From the NCBI RefSeq assembly GCF_051201625.1, contig NZ_CP179203.1:3658001-3722000 (forward strand): a stretch of 64,000 nt of DNA, in the 5' to 3' direction. Below the pieces are notes generated by a model. The model ran no database searches. It saw only the letters and a program-made list of their open reading frames with translations, and was not told the DNA's origin. This DNA is from Shimia sp051201625. Lineage in GTDB: Bacteria > Pseudomonadota > Alphaproteobacteria > Rhodobacterales > Rhodobacteraceae. The translations under genes and the position numbers were made by a program. Below are positions 63,582-64,000 of the stretch, in pieces; the first letter of the stretch is position 1; the number at the start of each line of letters is the position of its first letter.

Positions 63582-64000
63582 GGGCAGGATCTCTCCGGTT
63601 GAAACTTGCAAATAGCCTTTACCGCCCTCGCGATTGCGGTGCAAGCTCCAGACTCGGTTTCCCACACCCTTCGCGGCCTGCACATGCTAACGGTGATTAC
63701 ATAACATCACAAACCTACCTCTTAAAAGTTTGTTGAGAACTGAAATATAACGGCAAAAAGCGACAACCCGCTTCCGGCGACGCTCGGAGCAAGGGGTCAA
63801 AAGTAAGAAAGAACCCTACCCTTCAAGAAGAAGTGCACATCAGTCGAGAAATTTTAATCATCCAAGACTTTGTTGTATTCCTAATGTCAGCACGACAGTG
63901 AAACCACCTCACCTTTAATAACTTAAACTTTGGATTACGATCGATTGTGCTCAATAAAAGATCGAATTTCGAACCCAAAAATTTATTCGGATTTTCGGTT
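63582..64000. other. Right-edge intergenic region
   Basis: From the gatC start to the window edge, about 420 bp with no supported gene on either strand. It is AT-rich past 63720. It contains the gatC leader; a gene starting beyond 64000 cannot be excluded. Confidence 0.55.

Noticed and set aside
1..64000. Mobile element, prophage, CRISPR or defence island
   Set aside because: No transposase, integrase, phage or cas-like protein, and no regularly spaced repeats; only short inverted or direct repeats were found.

Overview
The window is about 64 kb of ordinary chromosome from a marine alphaproteobacterium. The Rhodobacteraceae (roseobacter lineage) fit best. The grounds are the pairing of pyrB with an inactive pyrC-like gene, a plant-type glutamate-cysteine ligase, a long FolB, an FolE2-type GTP cyclohydrolase, O-succinylhomoserine sulfhydrylase (MetZ), GatCA, and a glyQ/glyS pair followed by a PPDK-like gene. 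G+C is roughly one half by eye, low for the family, and intergenic stretches are AT-rich and often 300-650 bp long. I see no tRNA, rRNA, CRISPR array, insertion sequence or prophage. The only RNA gene is rnpB.

Layout. 1-4.6 kb: the 5' two thirds or less of ileS (runs off the left edge) and the YcjX/YcjF-like pair. 4.7-11.3 kb: truA, thymidine kinase, then pyrB, a tiny membrane ORF, a small membrane protein, a catalytically dead pyrC' and plsY. 11.4-19 kb: gshA, a small membrane protein and rsmE on the minus strand; ubiA and an OmpA/BON envelope protein with a coiled-coil partner on the plus strand; a fatty acid desaturase. 19-27.3 kb: a long minus-strand run of moaE, moaD, pgsA, uvrC, a FolM-like reductase, a CaCA exchanger, a zinc-ribbon membrane peptide, a SppA-type peptidase and a YadGH-like ABC exporter. 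28-34.8 kb: a 2-oxoglutarate dioxygenase, YqeY, carA, a GntR regulator, a pyrimidine nucleotidase-like HAD protein, a UbiH-type monooxygenase and a class V aminotransferase. 34.8-42.3 kb: two overlapping Lrp-type regulators divergent from ilvC, an EamA transporter, the folB-folP-glmM operon and a cell-wall hydrolase. 42.4-49.6 kb: the glycyl-tRNA synthetase operon with three extra genes between glyQ and glyS, then a PPDK-like gene. glyQ carries an apparent one-base frameshift. 49.7-64 kb: a SPOR/peptidoglycan-binding pseudoprotease, trkH, folE2, metZ with an attenuator-like leader, yciB, EamA, ftsY, yhhN, rnpB, ampD, an excalibur lipoprotein, gatA and gatC.

The genes fall into recognisable themes: pyrimidine synthesis (pyrB, pyrC', carA), folate (folE2, folB, folP, FolM-like), translation (ileS, truA, glyQS, gatCA, YqeY, rnpB, rsmE), envelope (plsY, pgsA, OmpA, glmM, ampD, SleB-like, SPOR protein) and amino acids (ilvC, metZ).

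No clear new multi-gene defence or mobile system was found. The features most worth a second look are the metZ leader, the FolB fusion to a degenerate amino-acid-kinase-like domain, the cluster lodged inside the glyQ-glyS operon, the glyQ frameshift, and a 90-bp element with perfect 13-bp terminal inverted repeats. Family names here come from motif recognition and memory; no database search was run.
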